From Labedaea rhizosphaerae (GTDB taxonomy: Bacteria; Actinomycetota; Actinomycetes; Mycobacteriales; Pseudonocardiaceae), in contig NZ_SNXZ01000002.1 of the NCBI RefSeq assembly GCF_004362825.1, positions 62,001 through 126,000 of the forward strand: 64,000 nucleotides of DNA, in the 5' to 3' direction. Position numbers and translations under genes: made by a program. Below the pieces are notes generated by a model, which was given only the letters and a program-made list of their open reading frames with translations, was not told the DNA's origin and searched no databases. Below, in pieces: positions 35,401-43,754 of the stretch. Position 1 is the first letter of the stretch. Each line of letters begins with the position of its first letter.

Positions 35401-35469
35401 TACCGGCGGCACATGGCGGAAATGGGGATCGAGCCCCGGCCGATGCCCGCGACCCGGGGCCGCGGCTAG
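32416..35469 (+). CDS. Large STAND-TPR regulator with C-terminal OmpR-like/BTAD domains
   Basis: A 1017-residue MalT-like regulator. The N-terminal STAND-type NTPase has Walker A VAGWGKTTA (Lys33) and a Walker B-like VLVVDDLHHV. A helical TPR-like region spans about 300-690. The C-terminus (about 735-1005) holds an OmpR-type winged helix (RTAWQSRKARDLLKILV, RDQLMEHLWPDVDPTKSGN) plus a BTAD domain (ALHQAVLRALIDHRQARGD), the reverse order of classical SARPs. It should sense a ligand or ATP and activate transcription, most likely of the divergent lanthipeptide genes. I set the start at ATG 32416 because GGAGG lies 8 bp upstream. It replaces the RamR response regulator of Streptomyces ram clusters. 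The 3' end overlaps the convergent SDR gene. Confidence 0.88.
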   Translation: MGMRCTHSSTDALIEATTRHRILAVTAVAGWGKTTAVALWARAWRAIWVTAPEADADSADWLSSEVPAVGAQGNDVDDVVLVVDDLHHVRPGTPSARYLEDLCLRPPAGLRIVLVSRVDLPFAKDALQRKGFLGEVGAPELALDLAAVVDLLRTTIGQDPPAIAARLWAATGGWPVAVRHALDLLQGVEPERRLAVLAGLTRPGTTFHRYLATQVVGQEDPDTQELLRQLANGEEGDVPLDGVARRGLLWPKAGAVPHWQLLPPLARYFERDEVLTVPSRTRLHRALRRLIAAGDHHACAELLAEHGDELVTGGHAEAVLEALALPESPPEDARLHQILGTALQVRGEMRAAEDRLRRAAGEQTELSAELGWRMCALAFAKGELHELLGLVERVRFDAGDVTDAASSLAQLRTLYFAACAHRSTGDAHGLKLTVDRVLRLREQCPEQAAETAEMMVRHVQAMQCTVEANRRAADAHGAAAVAAAEQAGNRLAVGWLRACQASALLEQGAPGPAKAEADAVLRLAERLETPFLIALALTLRGRAQLRLGALDRARADLTAAAETFEDLGSRFLAWPLCGLGDLHRSRGQLVRARLAYEEALELAEPGHEVLGLGAALIGLARIRAADDPAVARAYADRAVGLGEPLRMVPAHLARGWVALLDGDREGAAADAAQAAAQARQRHDQTGLAEAVSLTVLAAPDPATDSGMLREAIEIWRETGCRPEGAAAGLVAASVGVTVPGLSADEAAATLRACGLDPAVRRGAGSLAALTEAPRTVAVHALGVFRVIRNGAAVPRTAWQSRKARDLLKILVSRGRPVPRDQLMEHLWPDVDPTKSGNRLSVLLSTVRDVLQPVEGGPQPLATDGTAVWLDSALVSVDVEEFRKVATRALDAHRSNHPDAVDRLCTAASMYTGDFLEDDPYADWAQHVTEELRALHQAVLRALIDHRQARGDIDEVVRHTLRLLEDDPYDEQAHLNLVTVLLAAGRIGEAHRRHEIYRRHMAEMGIEPRPMPATRGRG

Positions 35470-36179
35470 TCCACTGAGGACAGTTGCGGGTACAGCGCGG
35501 CAACGCCACCGGAGAGACCGCCCTGGACCTGCCTGCTGAGCTCGTCGGCGATGATCTCGTGTTCGCCGGCCGCGATCCCGTCCAGGGCCAGGCCCGCGAC
35601 GAGCGCCGGGTCGGTCTGGCCGGACGGATCGATGTGGGCGGCCATGTCGGTGTCCATGTAGCCGACGTGCAGGGCGGCCACGGAGATCTTCTTCTCGGCC
35701 AGCTCGACGCGCAGCGCGTTGGTCATCGACCAGGCCGCCGCCTTGCTCGCGCTGTAGGCACCGGAGCCCGGCAGGCTCACCCAGGACAGGACCGACAGCA
35801 CGTTCAGGATCGTGCCGCCGCCGTTGCCCTCGATGGGGCCGGCGAACGCGCGCGTGACCCGCAGCGTGCCCCAGAAGTTGGTGTCGAAGTCGGCGTGGGC
35901 GGCCGTGAGGTCGCCGGTGAGCAGCGATGTCCCGCCGGCCACCCCCGCGTTGTTGATCAGGAGCGTGATGTCACCGGCCTGCTCGACCGCTTCCTCGACC
36001 GAGGCTGGATCGGTGAGGTCCAGCCGGAGCGGGGTGACGCCGGGGCGGCGCTCGATCGTCGCCGGGTTGCGCGCCGCCGCGTAGACCTCGGCGCCGCGCG
36101 CCAGCAGGCCGTCGACGAACTGCTTGCCCAGCCCGCGGTTCGCGCCGGTGACCAGGGCCTTGACCCCTGTGAACTCCAT
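35466..36179 (-). CDS. Short-chain dehydrogenase/reductase (classical SDR)
   Basis: A 237-residue NAD(P)-dependent oxidoreductase. The cofactor loop is VTGANRGLGKQFV (TGxxxGxG), the structural NNAG motif is LLINNAGVAGG, and the catalytic Ser-Tyr-Lys lie in VLSVLSWVSLPGSGAYSASKAA (Y-x3-K within AYSASKAA). Substrate unknown. ATG 36179 has GGAGGCAGTC upstream; the upstream in-frame ATG crosses the promoter. It is divergent from an HxlR regulator with a palindrome at its promoter, so regulation by that protein is likely. The stop overlaps the regulator gene on the opposite strand by 4 bp. Confidence 0.91.
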   Translation of the reverse strand: MEFTGVKALVTGANRGLGKQFVDGLLARGAEVYAAARNPATIERRPGVTPLRLDLTDPASVEEAVEQAGDITLLINNAGVAGGTSLLTGDLTAAHADFDTNFWGTLRVTRAFAGPIEGNGGGTILNVLSVLSWVSLPGSGAYSASKAAAWSMTNALRVELAEKKISVAALHVGYMDTDMAAHIDPSGQTDPALVAGLALDGIAAGEHEIIADELSRQVQGGLSGGVAALYPQLSSVD

Positions 36180-36192
36180 GACTGCCTCCTGA

Positions 36193-36232
36193 GTTGGTAA
36201 TTCCAACCTAGCAGCTGGATTGGATATGGCAA
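36193..36232 (-). promoter_or_regulatory. SDR promoter with overlapping palindrome (candidate HxlR operator)
   Basis: On the minus strand, TTGCCA (36232-36227) and TAGGTT (36210-36205) are spaced 16 bp. GTTGG-N5-CCAAC (36193-36207) overlaps the -10 box, a good repressor position for the divergent HxlR protein. On the plus strand TAGGAT (36241-36246) lies 6 bp before the HxlR ATG, compatible with a leaderless transcript. Confidence 0.5.
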
Positions 36233-36252
36233 GTCAGAGGTAGGATGAAGAG

Positions 36253-36717
36253 ATGAGGAACACCTCGCCGGCGCAGAGCACCTGCGCCATCGCCCGCACG
36301 CTGGCCGCGCTGAACGACCGGTGGAGCTTCCTCGTGCTGCGTGAGGCTTTCTCGGGCGTGACCAAGTTCGGGGAGTTCCGCGAGAACCTGGGCATCGCGT
36401 CGGACGTGCTCAGCGCGCGGCTGGCGACCCTCGTCGACTACGGGATCCTGACCAAGGAGCGCTACCAGGAGCCCGGCCAGCGCGCCCGGGACGCCTACTT
36501 GCTGACCCCCGCGGGCACCGACCTGAAGGTCGTGCTCGGCGCGTTGCAGCAATGGGGCGACAACCACCTGGCCCGCCCGGAAGGCCCGAGCATCCACCGC
36601 GTCGACGCGACCACCGGCGCACCCTTGAACGTCGTCTTCGCCGACGACCAAGGCCACGTGGTCGACAAGGACGAGGCCGCGTTCGTCCGCACCGCCGCCT
36701 ACCCCAGCGGCGACTGA
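36253..36717 (+). CDS. HxlR-family transcriptional regulator
   Basis: A 154-residue winged-helix protein. The family signature CAIARTLAALNDRWSFLVLREAF, with an N-terminal Cys before the helix, is followed by KFGEFRENLGIASDVLSARLATLVDYGIL and YLLTPAGTDLKVVLGALQQWG. HxlR proteins respond to aldehydes, quinones or redox stress and often control an adjacent oxidoreductase. Here the divergent SDR is the obvious candidate target. Cys11 could be redox-active, but this is not established. Confidence 0.92.
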   Translation: MRNTSPAQSTCAIARTLAALNDRWSFLVLREAFSGVTKFGEFRENLGIASDVLSARLATLVDYGILTKERYQEPGQRARDAYLLTPAGTDLKVVLGALQQWGDNHLARPEGPSIHRVDATTGAPLNVVFADDQGHVVDKDEAAFVRTAAYPSGD

Positions 36718-36850
36718 CGCGCTCGCTGTCGGGTACACCGTCGAGAAAGGTTCTTCGAGCAGTCGGGGCGTGCCGCACTGCCTCCAGTCAGGCCAACCGC
36801 TCAATCCACTGTGGACGGACACCGTGGACGGGGCTCATGGGCAGAACTGT

Positions 36851-37279
36851 TCAGCCAGAGCCCGGTGTCGGCCAGGTCATGGTGACGGTGGTTCCGTTGT
36901 CGCCGTGGGTGACCTGGTGGTGCCGGGTCAGGGCGTTGATCAGCAGCAGGCCACGGCCACGCAGCCCGTCGCTGGGCTGCGGCGCTCGCCAGGTGCCGTA
37001 GTCGGTGACCACGATGGTGATCGTGCCCTGCGTGCAGCGCGCCGACAGGTCGATCACGCCGTCGGTGCGCCCGACGTAGGCGTGCTCGGCGGCGTTGGCC
37101 AGGGCTTCGTACGCGGCGAGGACGAGGTCGGACCGCTGTTCACGGGTCATGCCGAGGTCCTCGGCCCAGCCGCTGAGCGCCTTGCGCACCGCGGCGAGCC
37201 GGTTGGCGTCGGCTTCGACGCGGCAGTGCAACTCCTCCGGCGTACTGGTGACGTCCTCCTCGGACCGTTTGGTCGTCAC
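36851..37279 (-). CDS. Anti-sigma factor / serine kinase ATPase (RsbW-like)
   Basis: A 142-residue HATPase_c_2 protein. The N-box is [17 protein letters not shown], the ATP lid [15 protein letters not shown], and the sequence ends VTMTWPTPG. It starts at GTG 37279, overlapping the phosphatase stop (GTGA). In partner switching this protein would bind a sigma factor and phosphorylate the STAS protein encoded two genes upstream. No sigma factor gene is adjacent, so its target is encoded elsewhere or is not a sigma factor. Confidence 0.87.
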   Translation of the reverse strand: MTTKRSEEDVTSTPEELHCRVEADANRLAAVRKALSGWAEDLGMTREQRSDLVLAAYEALANAAEHAYVGRTDGVIDLSARCTQGTITIVVTDYGTWRAPQPSDGLRGRGLLLINALTRHHQVTHGDNGTTVTMTWPTPGSG

Positions 37280-38961
37280 GAGGCGCCGCCATCCTGGTGG
37301 TGCACGTGGATGAGCGCGATGTCGTCGTCGTGCTGACCGCCGGTGAGCTGCGCGATGAGCGAATCGCACGCGGCCGCGGTGTCGTCGGCGGTGCGCACGG
37401 TCTCGAGCCCGGACAAGAGGTTCCTTATCCCCTCGTCCAGGTCGCGGGTGCGGCTCTCGACGAGCCCGTCGGTGTACAGCACGACGTCCGCGCCCGGCGG
37501 GAACGCCGCCTGCCGCTGCGGGAACTCCTCGCCGACGCCCAGCGGCTGCGCCATCGCCTCCCCGATCTGTTCCTGTGTGCCGTCAGTGTGCACCAGCACG
37601 GCGGGTAAGTGGCCCGCATTGGCGTAGGTCAAGCAGTCGTCGACCGGGTCGTGCACGGCGTAGAAGCAGGTGACGAAGGTGCCTGTCGCCGAGACGCTGC
37701 CGATCAACTGGGACACGTTGCGCAGCAGCGCCGACGGCGCCAGGTCCAGCTGGGCGTACGACCGGATCGCGGTGCGCGCCTGCCCCATCACCGCGGCGGC
37801 GGTCACCCCGTGCCCGACCGCGTCGCCGATGACGAACGCGGTGCGACCGCCCGGCAGCGCGATCACGTCGAACCAGTCGCCGCCGACCTTGATCCCGGTC
37901 GCGGCCGGCCGGTAGCGGGTGACGATCCGCAGGTGCGGGAGGTCCGGCACGACGGGCAGCATGCTGCGCGCGAGCTCGCTGGCGAGGTTGCGTTCGCGCT
38001 CGAAGAGCCGCGCGTTGTCCAGCGCGATCGCCGCGTAGCCCGCGATCCCCTCGGCGAAGAACTGGTGCCGCTCGGTGAACCGGCCGTGTTCGGGGTGGCC
38101 GAAGAAGAACCCGCCGAGCACCTCGCCGGACGTCGCGCTGATCGCCGGCACCGCGAGGTAGCTGCGCACGGGGAGGTGGCCTTCGGGCATCCCGTGGTAC
38201 GGCGCGTTCCGGCCGAACCGGGGGTCGGCGACGATGTCGTCGCTGCGCACCGTGCCGACGCCGTCGAAGGTCGGCGCGAACACGGCGGTGTTGCGTGGCA
38301 TCGGGAACCGGGAGAACGCCTCGCGGGGCACGCCGGAGAGCGTGTAGAGGGTGTACGACTCGCCGTACTGGTCGATGAGGTTGTAGAAGAAGGCGCCGAA
38401 CGCCGCACCCGTCGCGGCGGTGGCGGCGTCGGTGGCATCCTGGACCACGCGGTCGATGTCGAGCTGGGCGGTCAGGCGCGCGCCCACCGCGTGCAGCGTG
38501 TCGACCAGGCCCGCCTCGGCACGCAATTCGCGCACGGTCTCGGCCAGCGCGCGAGCCTCCGTGCCGACCACCTGATCCCACAGCCGGATCCCGGCGAGCA
38601 CCGGCGCCAGGAGCGCCGCCCCGTGCGCGGCCAGGTCGGCACCGCCGAGCGCCACGACGCAGAGCACAGCGCCCGCCGCCGTGCACGTGGACAGGACCAG
38701 CGCGTGGCCACCGGCGCCGGGCCGCAGCTCGTCACCGTCCACCACCAGCACGTCGTGCCGCACGCCGGTCAACTCGGCCCACCGGGCGGTCACGAGCCGG
38801 CCCAGCCGCGCCGGGTCCACGACGCCGGTGCCCGACGGGGTCAGCTCGCCGTCGACTTGTCCGGTGTACACGCACACCTCGTGCGCCAATGCGATGCCGT
38901 GCTCGTCGGTGAGCGCGGCCACCAGCGCATCCATGATGGCGGCCGGGGTCTCGGTCGCCAT
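37276..38961 (-). CDS. GAF-PP2C (SpoIIE/RsbU-type) serine phosphatase
   Basis: A 561-residue protein. A variable N-terminal region (residues 1-140) is followed by a GAF sensor domain (about 150-315, [20 protein letters not shown] to [20 protein letters not shown]) and a PP2C-like SpoIIE phosphatase domain (about 330-555). The phosphatase metal motifs are [28 protein letters not shown] and HDDDIALI. It dephosphorylates a phospho-STAS protein in response to a ligand or redox cue sensed by GAF. ATG 38961 overlaps the STAS stop (TGATG). Together with the flanking genes it forms a complete phosphatase/antagonist/kinase module. Confidence 0.92.
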   Translation of the reverse strand: MATETPAAIMDALVAALTDEHGIALAHEVCVYTGQVDGELTPSGTGVVDPARLGRLVTARWAELTGVRHDVLVVDGDELRPGAGGHALVLSTCTAAGAVLCVVALGGADLAAHGAALLAPVLAGIRLWDQVVGTEARALAETVRELRAEAGLVDTLHAVGARLTAQLDIDRVVQDATDAATAATGAAFGAFFYNLIDQYGESYTLYTLSGVPREAFSRFPMPRNTAVFAPTFDGVGTVRSDDIVADPRFGRNAPYHGMPEGHLPVRSYLAVPAISATSGEVLGGFFFGHPEHGRFTERHQFFAEGIAGYAAIALDNARLFERERNLASELARSMLPVVPDLPHLRIVTRYRPAATGIKVGGDWFDVIALPGGRTAFVIGDAVGHGVTAAAVMGQARTAIRSYAQLDLAPSALLRNVSQLIGSVSATGTFVTCFYAVHDPVDDCLTYANAGHLPAVLVHTDGTQEQIGEAMAQPLGVGEEFPQRQAAFPPGADVVLYTDGLVESRTRDLDEGIRNLLSGLETVRTADDTAAACDSLIAQLTGGQHDDDIALIHVHHQDGGAS

Positions 38962-39395
38962 CAGCCGGCGAACGCTTCGGCCAGGGTCGGGTACACGGCG
39001 AGTTCGTCGGTCAGCCGGGTCATCTGCAACGGCCGCAGCACCACCCGATCGGCCGCGACGACCCGCATCTGCGTCGGTGCCACCTGGTTCCGGTTCGCCT
39101 TCACCAGCACCGCCATCCCGGCGGAGGCCAGGAAGTCCACTTCGGTCAGGTCCAGCACGAGCAGGGCCGGGTGCAGCCGCGCCGCGCGGTCGACGAACTG
39201 CTGCAGCCTGGGCGCGAGCGCGAGGTCGAGCGCGCCGGTCACCCGCACCACCACGCGGTCGTCCTGGCGCTCGAGCGCGATCGTCCCGGTCTCGGTCGCG
39301 ATTTCGGTCTCCCCTGGCTCGGTCGCCCCGGGCTCCTTCGCCACGGTGTCGCTGTCATCGCCCGTCCCTGCGTCCATGCCGGCCACGCTTCCCAT
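38961..39395 (-). CDS. STAS-domain anti-anti-sigma factor (RsbV-like)
   Basis: A 144-residue protein: an acidic, Thr/Glu-rich N-terminal tail of about 50 residues and a STAS domain. The phosphorylatable Ser is in [18 protein letters not shown]. Unphosphorylated, such proteins bind RsbW-type kinases and free their target. The start is uncertain: ATG 39395 and ATG 39377 are both possible, and neither has a strong ribosome-binding site. It is the first gene of the three-gene partner-switching operon and is divergent from the DUF3500 gene. Confidence 0.84.
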   Translation of the reverse strand: MGSVAGMDAGTGDDSDTVAKEPGATEPGETEIATETGTIALERQDDRVVVRVTGALDLALAPRLQQFVDRAARLHPALLVLDLTEVDFLASAGMAVLVKANRNQVAPTQMRVVAADRVVLRPLQMTRLTDELAVYPTLAEAFAG

Positions 39396-39544
39396 AGTGC
39401 CTGCCTGACAGGTCGCCAACGACCCGCCGCGCGCTACCACCACCCAGCCGGGTGGGGATCAACGCAACGGCGGCGTGTCGCGGCGGTCATCGGGAAAGCA
39501 CGCAGGTGTGGACGGGACCGGGTCGGTCGGCGACGCTGGGGCGT

Positions 39545-40675
39545 GTGACGACGCGCCGTGAGACCGCCGCCGCGATGGTCGAGGCGGCCCGTGCCTGGCT
39601 CGACCTGCTGAGCGACGAGCAGCGGGCCATCGGCCAAGGGCCGATGCCTGCCGACGACGCCGGGGACGCCGAGCGGCGGCGGTGGTTCTACACGCCGACC
39701 GACCACGGTGGCCTCACGATGCACCAGCAGCGACCGGCCCAGCAGCGGGCCGCGATGCGGCTGGTCGCGACCGGGTTGTCCGAGGCGGGTTACGTCACGG
39801 TCACCACCACGATGGGCCTGGAGAACGTCCTCGACCGGACCGAGGGTTTCGTCGCCCGCTTCGACCGGGAGCGCGGCCGGGACCCCGGGTTGTACTACCT
39901 GCGGGTGTTCGGCGAGCCCGGCGACGACGGCGCGTGGGGCTGGCGGTTCGGCGGCCACCACGTCTCGCTCAACAACCTCGTCGTCGACGGCGCACTCGTC
40001 TCGACCACCCCGTGCTTCATGGGCGCCGACCCAGCCGTCTCGCCGCTGCTCGGCGGGGCCGTGCTCCGGCCGCTCGCGCGGGTCGAGGACCTCGCCCGCG
40101 AGCTGGTGCGCTCCCTGCCGGCCGAGCTCGCGCGCCGGGCGGTGCTGCTGGCGAAGGCGCCGTCCGACCTCGTCACCGCCAACCGCACGACGGTGTCCGA
40201 CGGTGACCGGGTGATCCCGCTGGCCGGCATCTGGCGCGGGCGGTTCCGCGACGACGCCGAGCAGGCCAGGCTGCAGGCCGCGAGCGACGCCATCGACGAG
40301 GCGGCCGGGTTCACCGACGGCGACCACCGGGTCGTCGAGTACACCTCGGCGCCGAAGGGCGTGCCCGGCAGCGACCTCGACGCGGGCCAACGGGAGTTGC
40401 TGCGCGCCTTGCTGGCGACCTACTTCGACCGGGTGCCGGACAGCGCCTCTCCCCTAACCACCTACGACGACGAAGCGCTCGACGGCGTGCATGTCGCCTG
40501 GTGCGGATCGCTCACGCCAGGCGAGCCGCACTACTACCGGGTGCAAGGGCCGCGGCTGCTCGTCGAATGGGACAACACCCAGCGCGACGCCAACCACGCC
40601 CACTCCGTGTGGCGCGACCCGCAGGCCGACTTCGGACTGGACGTGCTGGCGCGACACCGGGCGGCGCACCACTGA
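39545..40675 (+). CDS. DUF3500 family protein
   Basis: A 376-residue protein matching the DUF3500 pattern: GYVTVTTTMGLENVLDR, YYLRVFGEPG, WRFGGHHVSLNNLVVDG and TPCFMGADPA, with a C-terminal HYYRVQGPRLLVEWDNTQ that keeps an N-x2-H-x-H motif (ANHAHSVW). The clustered His residues (GGHHVSLN and NHAHS) suggest metal binding, but the family has no established function. There is no signal peptide. GTG 39545 is used; the upstream in-frame ATG at 39452 would overlap the promoter region of the STAS gene. Confidence 0.85.
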   Translation: MTTRRETAAAMVEAARAWLDLLSDEQRAIGQGPMPADDAGDAERRRWFYTPTDHGGLTMHQQRPAQQRAAMRLVATGLSEAGYVTVTTTMGLENVLDRTEGFVARFDRERGRDPGLYYLRVFGEPGDDGAWGWRFGGHHVSLNNLVVDGALVSTTPCFMGADPAVSPLLGGAVLRPLARVEDLARELVRSLPAELARRAVLLAKAPSDLVTANRTTVSDGDRVIPLAGIWRGRFRDDAEQARLQAASDAIDEAAGFTDGDHRVVEYTSAPKGVPGSDLDAGQRELLRALLATYFDRVPDSASPLTTYDDEALDGVHVAWCGSLTPGEPHYYRVQGPRLLVEWDNTQRDANHAHSVWRDPQADFGLDVLARHRAAHH

Positions 40676-40696
40676 GCGGGGGAAGATGGGCACCCC

Positions 40697-41059
40697 ATGA
40701 ACACCTACCGCGTGAACCCCGACGGCGTGGCGCACGCCCGCTCGCTCATCGACGCCAAGCAGTACGTGCTCGCCAGCCGCTGGAGCGACGTGCAGCCGAG
40801 TGCCGACCAGCAGAACGACTTCCTCGAACGCCACGACTGGGCCGAATACGGCGCCTGGCACCTGGCGCTGACCGACGGCGCGGCCGAGGACACCAAGGCG
40901 CGCTACGCGTTCGTCTTCGGCGACTTCCGCCGGTTGCACCGGATGGGCCTGATCTCGTGCCACTACCGCGCGGCCGAGTGGGGCCACAAGGAAGTCGAGC
41001 TGGCCGCGCACGAACTCCTGCAGTACCTCGACAACAGCCGCAGTGGGCCACTGCGCTGA
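40697..41059 (+). CDS. Conserved hypothetical protein, 120 residues
   Basis: I do not recognise a named domain. The protein is soluble, rich in aromatic and charged residues (ASRWSDVQPSADQQNDFLER, RYAFVFGDFRRLHRMGLISC) and looks like a compact actinobacterial conserved hypothetical. It starts 21 bp after the DUF3500 gene on the same strand, and a GGGGGAAGATGGG purine run precedes the ATG. The D-2-hydroxyacid dehydrogenase gene begins 19 bp later, so the three may be co-transcribed. Confidence 0.82.
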   Translation: MNTYRVNPDGVAHARSLIDAKQYVLASRWSDVQPSADQQNDFLERHDWAEYGAWHLALTDGAAEDTKARYAFVFGDFRRLHRMGLISCHYRAAEWGHKEVELAAHELLQYLDNSRSGPLR

Positions 41060-41078
41060 CCGCCATAGGGTGGGGTCT

Positions 41079-42029
41079 GTGGCGAAGAAGTGCGTGGTAC
41101 TGGACGACTACCAGGGCGTCGCGTTGAGCAGCGCCGACTGGTCGGTGCTGGGTGATGACGTCGAGCTCGTCGTGTTCGATCGGCACCTGGAGGGCGAGGA
41201 CGCGGTAGCGGACGCCCTCGCCGACGCCGAGATCGTCGTGATCATGCGCGAGCGCACGCCGTTCCCCGCGTCCCTGCTCGCGCGGTTGCCCAAGCTGGAA
41301 CTGCTGGTGACCAGCGGGATGCGCAACGGGTCGGTCGACCTGGTCGCTGCCCAACGGCAAGGCGTCACGGTGTGCGGCACCGCCAGCACGTCGACCGCGC
41401 CAGGCGAGCTGACCTGGGCGTTGATCCTCGGGCTGGCGCGTCACCTGGTCACCGAGAACGCCGGGATGCGCGCGAACGGACCGTGGCAGCGCACCGTCGG
41501 CACCGACCTCGCGGGCCGCACGCTCGGGCTGCTGGGCTACGGCAAGATCGGCCAGAAGGTCGCCGCGGTGGGCCGCGGGTTCGACATGGACGTCGTCGCG
41601 TGGAGCCCGAACCTCACGGAGGACCGCACCGTGGGCGCCCGCCTCGCCGGCTCGCTGCACGAGCTGGCCGAGGTGAGCGACGTCCTGTCGATCCACCTCG
41701 TGCTGGCCGGCTCGACCCGCGGCCTCGTCGGCGCGGACGTGCTCGGCCGGATGAAGCGGTCCGCGTTGCTGATCAACACCTCCCGCGCCGGCGTCGTCGA
41801 CCAGGACGCCTTGATCGCCGCGCTGCGCGACGAGCGGATCGCCGGCGCCGGGCTCGACGTGTTCGACACCGAGCCGCTGCCCGCCGACCACCCGTTCCGG
41901 ACGCTGCCGAACGTGCTGGCCACCCCGCACCTCGGCTACGTCACCCGCGGCAACTACACGACGTACTTCGGCCAGATCGTCGAAGACATCGCCGCTTTCC
42001 TTGCCGGGCAACCGATCCGGACGCTATAG
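41079..42029 (+). CDS. D-2-hydroxyacid dehydrogenase family protein
   Basis: A 316-residue NAD-dependent dehydrogenase. The cofactor domain has LGLLGYGKIGQKVAAVGRGF (GxGxxG). The catalytic Arg lies in VTSGMRNGSVD, a second signature in LLINTSRAGVVDQDALIAAL, the Glu in FDTEPLP, and the catalytic His in ATPHLGYVT. The substrate (glycerate, lactate-like or phosphoglycerate) is not decidable; ACT domains of SerA are absent. It starts at GTG 41079. It ends against the convergent esterase gene. Confidence 0.91.
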   Translation: MAKKCVVLDDYQGVALSSADWSVLGDDVELVVFDRHLEGEDAVADALADAEIVVIMRERTPFPASLLARLPKLELLVTSGMRNGSVDLVAAQRQGVTVCGTASTSTAPGELTWALILGLARHLVTENAGMRANGPWQRTVGTDLAGRTLGLLGYGKIGQKVAAVGRGFDMDVVAWSPNLTEDRTVGARLAGSLHELAEVSDVLSIHLVLAGSTRGLVGADVLGRMKRSALLINTSRAGVVDQDALIAALRDERIAGAGLDVFDTEPLPADHPFRTLPNVLATPHLGYVTRGNYTTYFGQIVEDIAAFLAGQPIRTL

Positions 42030-43157
42030 GCCGAACACGTGGCGGGCGAAGCGCTCGCCGATGAGCCGGTGCGCCTCGGTGTCCGGGTGCAAGCCGTCCG
42101 GCAGCGCGTGGTCGGCCTCGCCGTAGAGCTCGATGCCGCTCAGGTAGCGCAGGTTCTCGTCGTCCGCGCGGTTCGCGGCCACCGATTCCAGCGCCTCGCG
42201 CACCACCCGCAAGGTCAGCCGCCCAAGGCGCGTGTCGCCGGGATCGCCGGTGGCCGTGAACCGGACCTCCCCCGCTGCGATGGCGTCGGTGTCGATCGCG
42301 CCCGGGCCGGGAGTGTCCTCGTGGATCGCGCAGAAGATGGGCGACAGCAACAGGATCGGCGTGTCCGGGTGCCCGTCGCGGATCGTGTCGAGGAAGCCGT
42401 GCACCGCCGGCACGAAGGTGCGCAGGCGCATCGCGTCGAGGTTCACCACGTTGATGCCGAACTTCAGGCTGATGAGGTCGGCCGGCGCGTCGCGGATCAC
42501 CCGGGCGACGAACGGATCGACCATCGCGCTGCCGCCGAAGCCGAGGTTGTGCAGCTCGACCCCGCCGCGCCGGGCGGCGATCGCGGCCCAGGTGCGCGCC
42601 GGTGAGCTCGCGTTCGAGCCCTGGCTGATCGAGCTGCCGTGGTGCACCCACCGGCGCCCGCGTGGCCCGGTGGGCTCGACCGGCTCGTCGGTGCGCAGCT
42701 CGACCAGCTCGACGGATTCGTTGTGCGGCAACCAGAGTTCGACACGCTTGAGCCCGCCGGGCAGGTCGGCGAACGTGACCGACCGGGTGGCGGCGGGGTG
42801 GAACTCGGTCGCGCCCGCCACCGGGTCGAGCTCGATCAGGTCGCCACCGTCGAGCTCCGCGCTCGCCACGAGCTCGCCGTCGAGCACGAGGTCGACGGCA
42901 CCCCGTGGCCGGTGCGCACCCCGGTAGCCCATGCGTGTCGCGTGCAACGCGAGCACGAGCTCGCGTGCCCCGGTCGTCATGGTCAGCCGGACCCCGGCGG
43001 GCCGGCTTTCGGCGGCAAGTAGTTGCGGGTCCGGGAACCGGTCGCGAACCCAGGCAGGCAGCCGGTGCGGCCGCACGCCACGGGCGGTCTGTTCCAGCTC
43101 GGCGCCGCCGTGCACGAGCGGCATCGTGATCGGAGTGGTGATCGGCGTGGTGATCAC
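42024..43157 (-). CDS. SGNH/GDSL esterase with N-terminal beta domain
   Basis: A 377-residue protein. An N-terminal jelly-roll-like domain (about 20-170, similar in layout to CE2 acetyl esterases) precedes an SGNH hydrolase domain: block I VHHGSSISQGSN (Ser), block II FGGSAMVD (Gly), block III FGINVVN (Asn), block V DGLHPDTEAH (Asp and His). It should deacylate carbohydrates or small esters. No signal peptide is evident. GTG 43157 overlaps the TetR gene stop (GTGA), so it is co-translated. The first codons lie in a 12-bp tandem repeat encoding Ile-Thr-Thr-Pro; ATG 43124 is an alternative start. Confidence 0.88.
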   Translation of the reverse strand: MITTPITTPITMPLVHGGAELEQTARGVRPHRLPAWVRDRFPDPQLLAAESRPAGVRLTMTTGARELVLALHATRMGYRGAHRPRGAVDLVLDGELVASAELDGGDLIELDPVAGATEFHPAATRSVTFADLPGGLKRVELWLPHNESVELVELRTDEPVEPTGPRGRRWVHHGSSISQGSNASSPARTWAAIAARRGGVELHNLGFGGSAMVDPFVARVIRDAPADLISLKFGINVVNLDAMRLRTFVPAVHGFLDTIRDGHPDTPILLLSPIFCAIHEDTPGPGAIDTDAIAAGEVRFTATGDPGDTRLGRLTLRVVREALESVAANRADDENLRYLSGIELYGEADHALPDGLHPDTEAHRLIGERFARHVFGL

Positions 43158-43723
43158 GACGCGGGCCAGGACCGGAGCGTGGCGTCGAGGACGGCGACCA
43201 TCTTGTCCCACGAGACCTCGGGCTCGGGTTGGCTGTGGTCGAAGCTGCCGATCCGTTCCAGGGCGAGGAAACCGTTGATGGCGCTGCCCAGCAGCCGGAT
43301 CGCGTGCACGTGGTCGGCCTCGGGCACCGGGTAACCCCGCAGCACCGCGCCGGTCAGCTCGACCAGCTCGCGGGCGCCGGGTGAGCGCACCGCCGCCGCC
43401 CCCGCGCGCCGCTGCAAGGCCTGCCAGCGCCCGGGCGACTCGCGCGCGTACGCCCGGTGCGCCGCGGCGAAGGCCTCGAGCGCGGCGCCGCCCGCGCGCC
43501 CGGCGATCGCCGCCGAGACGCGCCCGGCCAGCTCGGTGAGCGCGAGGGCGGTGATGCCGTCCAGCACCGCGTCGTGGTCGCGGACGTGGGTGTACAGGCT
43601 GGGTGTCTGCACGCCCAGGCGCCGGGCCAGCGCCGACAGCGTGACCGCGGCCAGGCCGTCGTCATCGGCGAGCGCGGCCGCGGCAGCGATCACGGCGTCG
43701 GGGGTGAGGCGAGTTCGGACCAT
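43154..43723 (-). CDS. TetR-family transcriptional regulator
   Basis: A 189-residue regulator. The N-terminal TetR helix-turn-helix is VTLSALARRLGVQTPSLYTHVRD, preceded by RTRLTPDAVIAAAAALADDDG. The C-terminal ligand domain resembles the WHG/TetR_C_33 type. ATG 43723 begins the conserved entry. It is the first gene of a two-gene operon with the SGNH esterase and presumably controls it; the ligand is unknown. The stop codon of a DUF6882-like gene on the same strand lies 31 bp upstream of its start. Confidence 0.9.
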   Translation of the reverse strand: MVRTRLTPDAVIAAAAALADDDGLAAVTLSALARRLGVQTPSLYTHVRDHDAVLDGITALALTELAGRVSAAIAGRAGGAALEAFAAAHRAYARESPGRWQALQRRAGAAAVRSPGARELVELTGAVLRGYPVPEADHVHAIRLLGSAINGFLALERIGSFDHSQPEPEVSWDKMVAVLDATLRSWPAS

Positions 43724-43754
43724 GCCGTCGAGCCTACACCCATTAGGATTCTTC

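Noticed and set aside
36785-36835. TGTGGAC/CGTGGAC repeats as further DnaA boxes
   Set aside because: They lack the final AA of the box and are spaced irregularly; GTGGAC is common in this genome.
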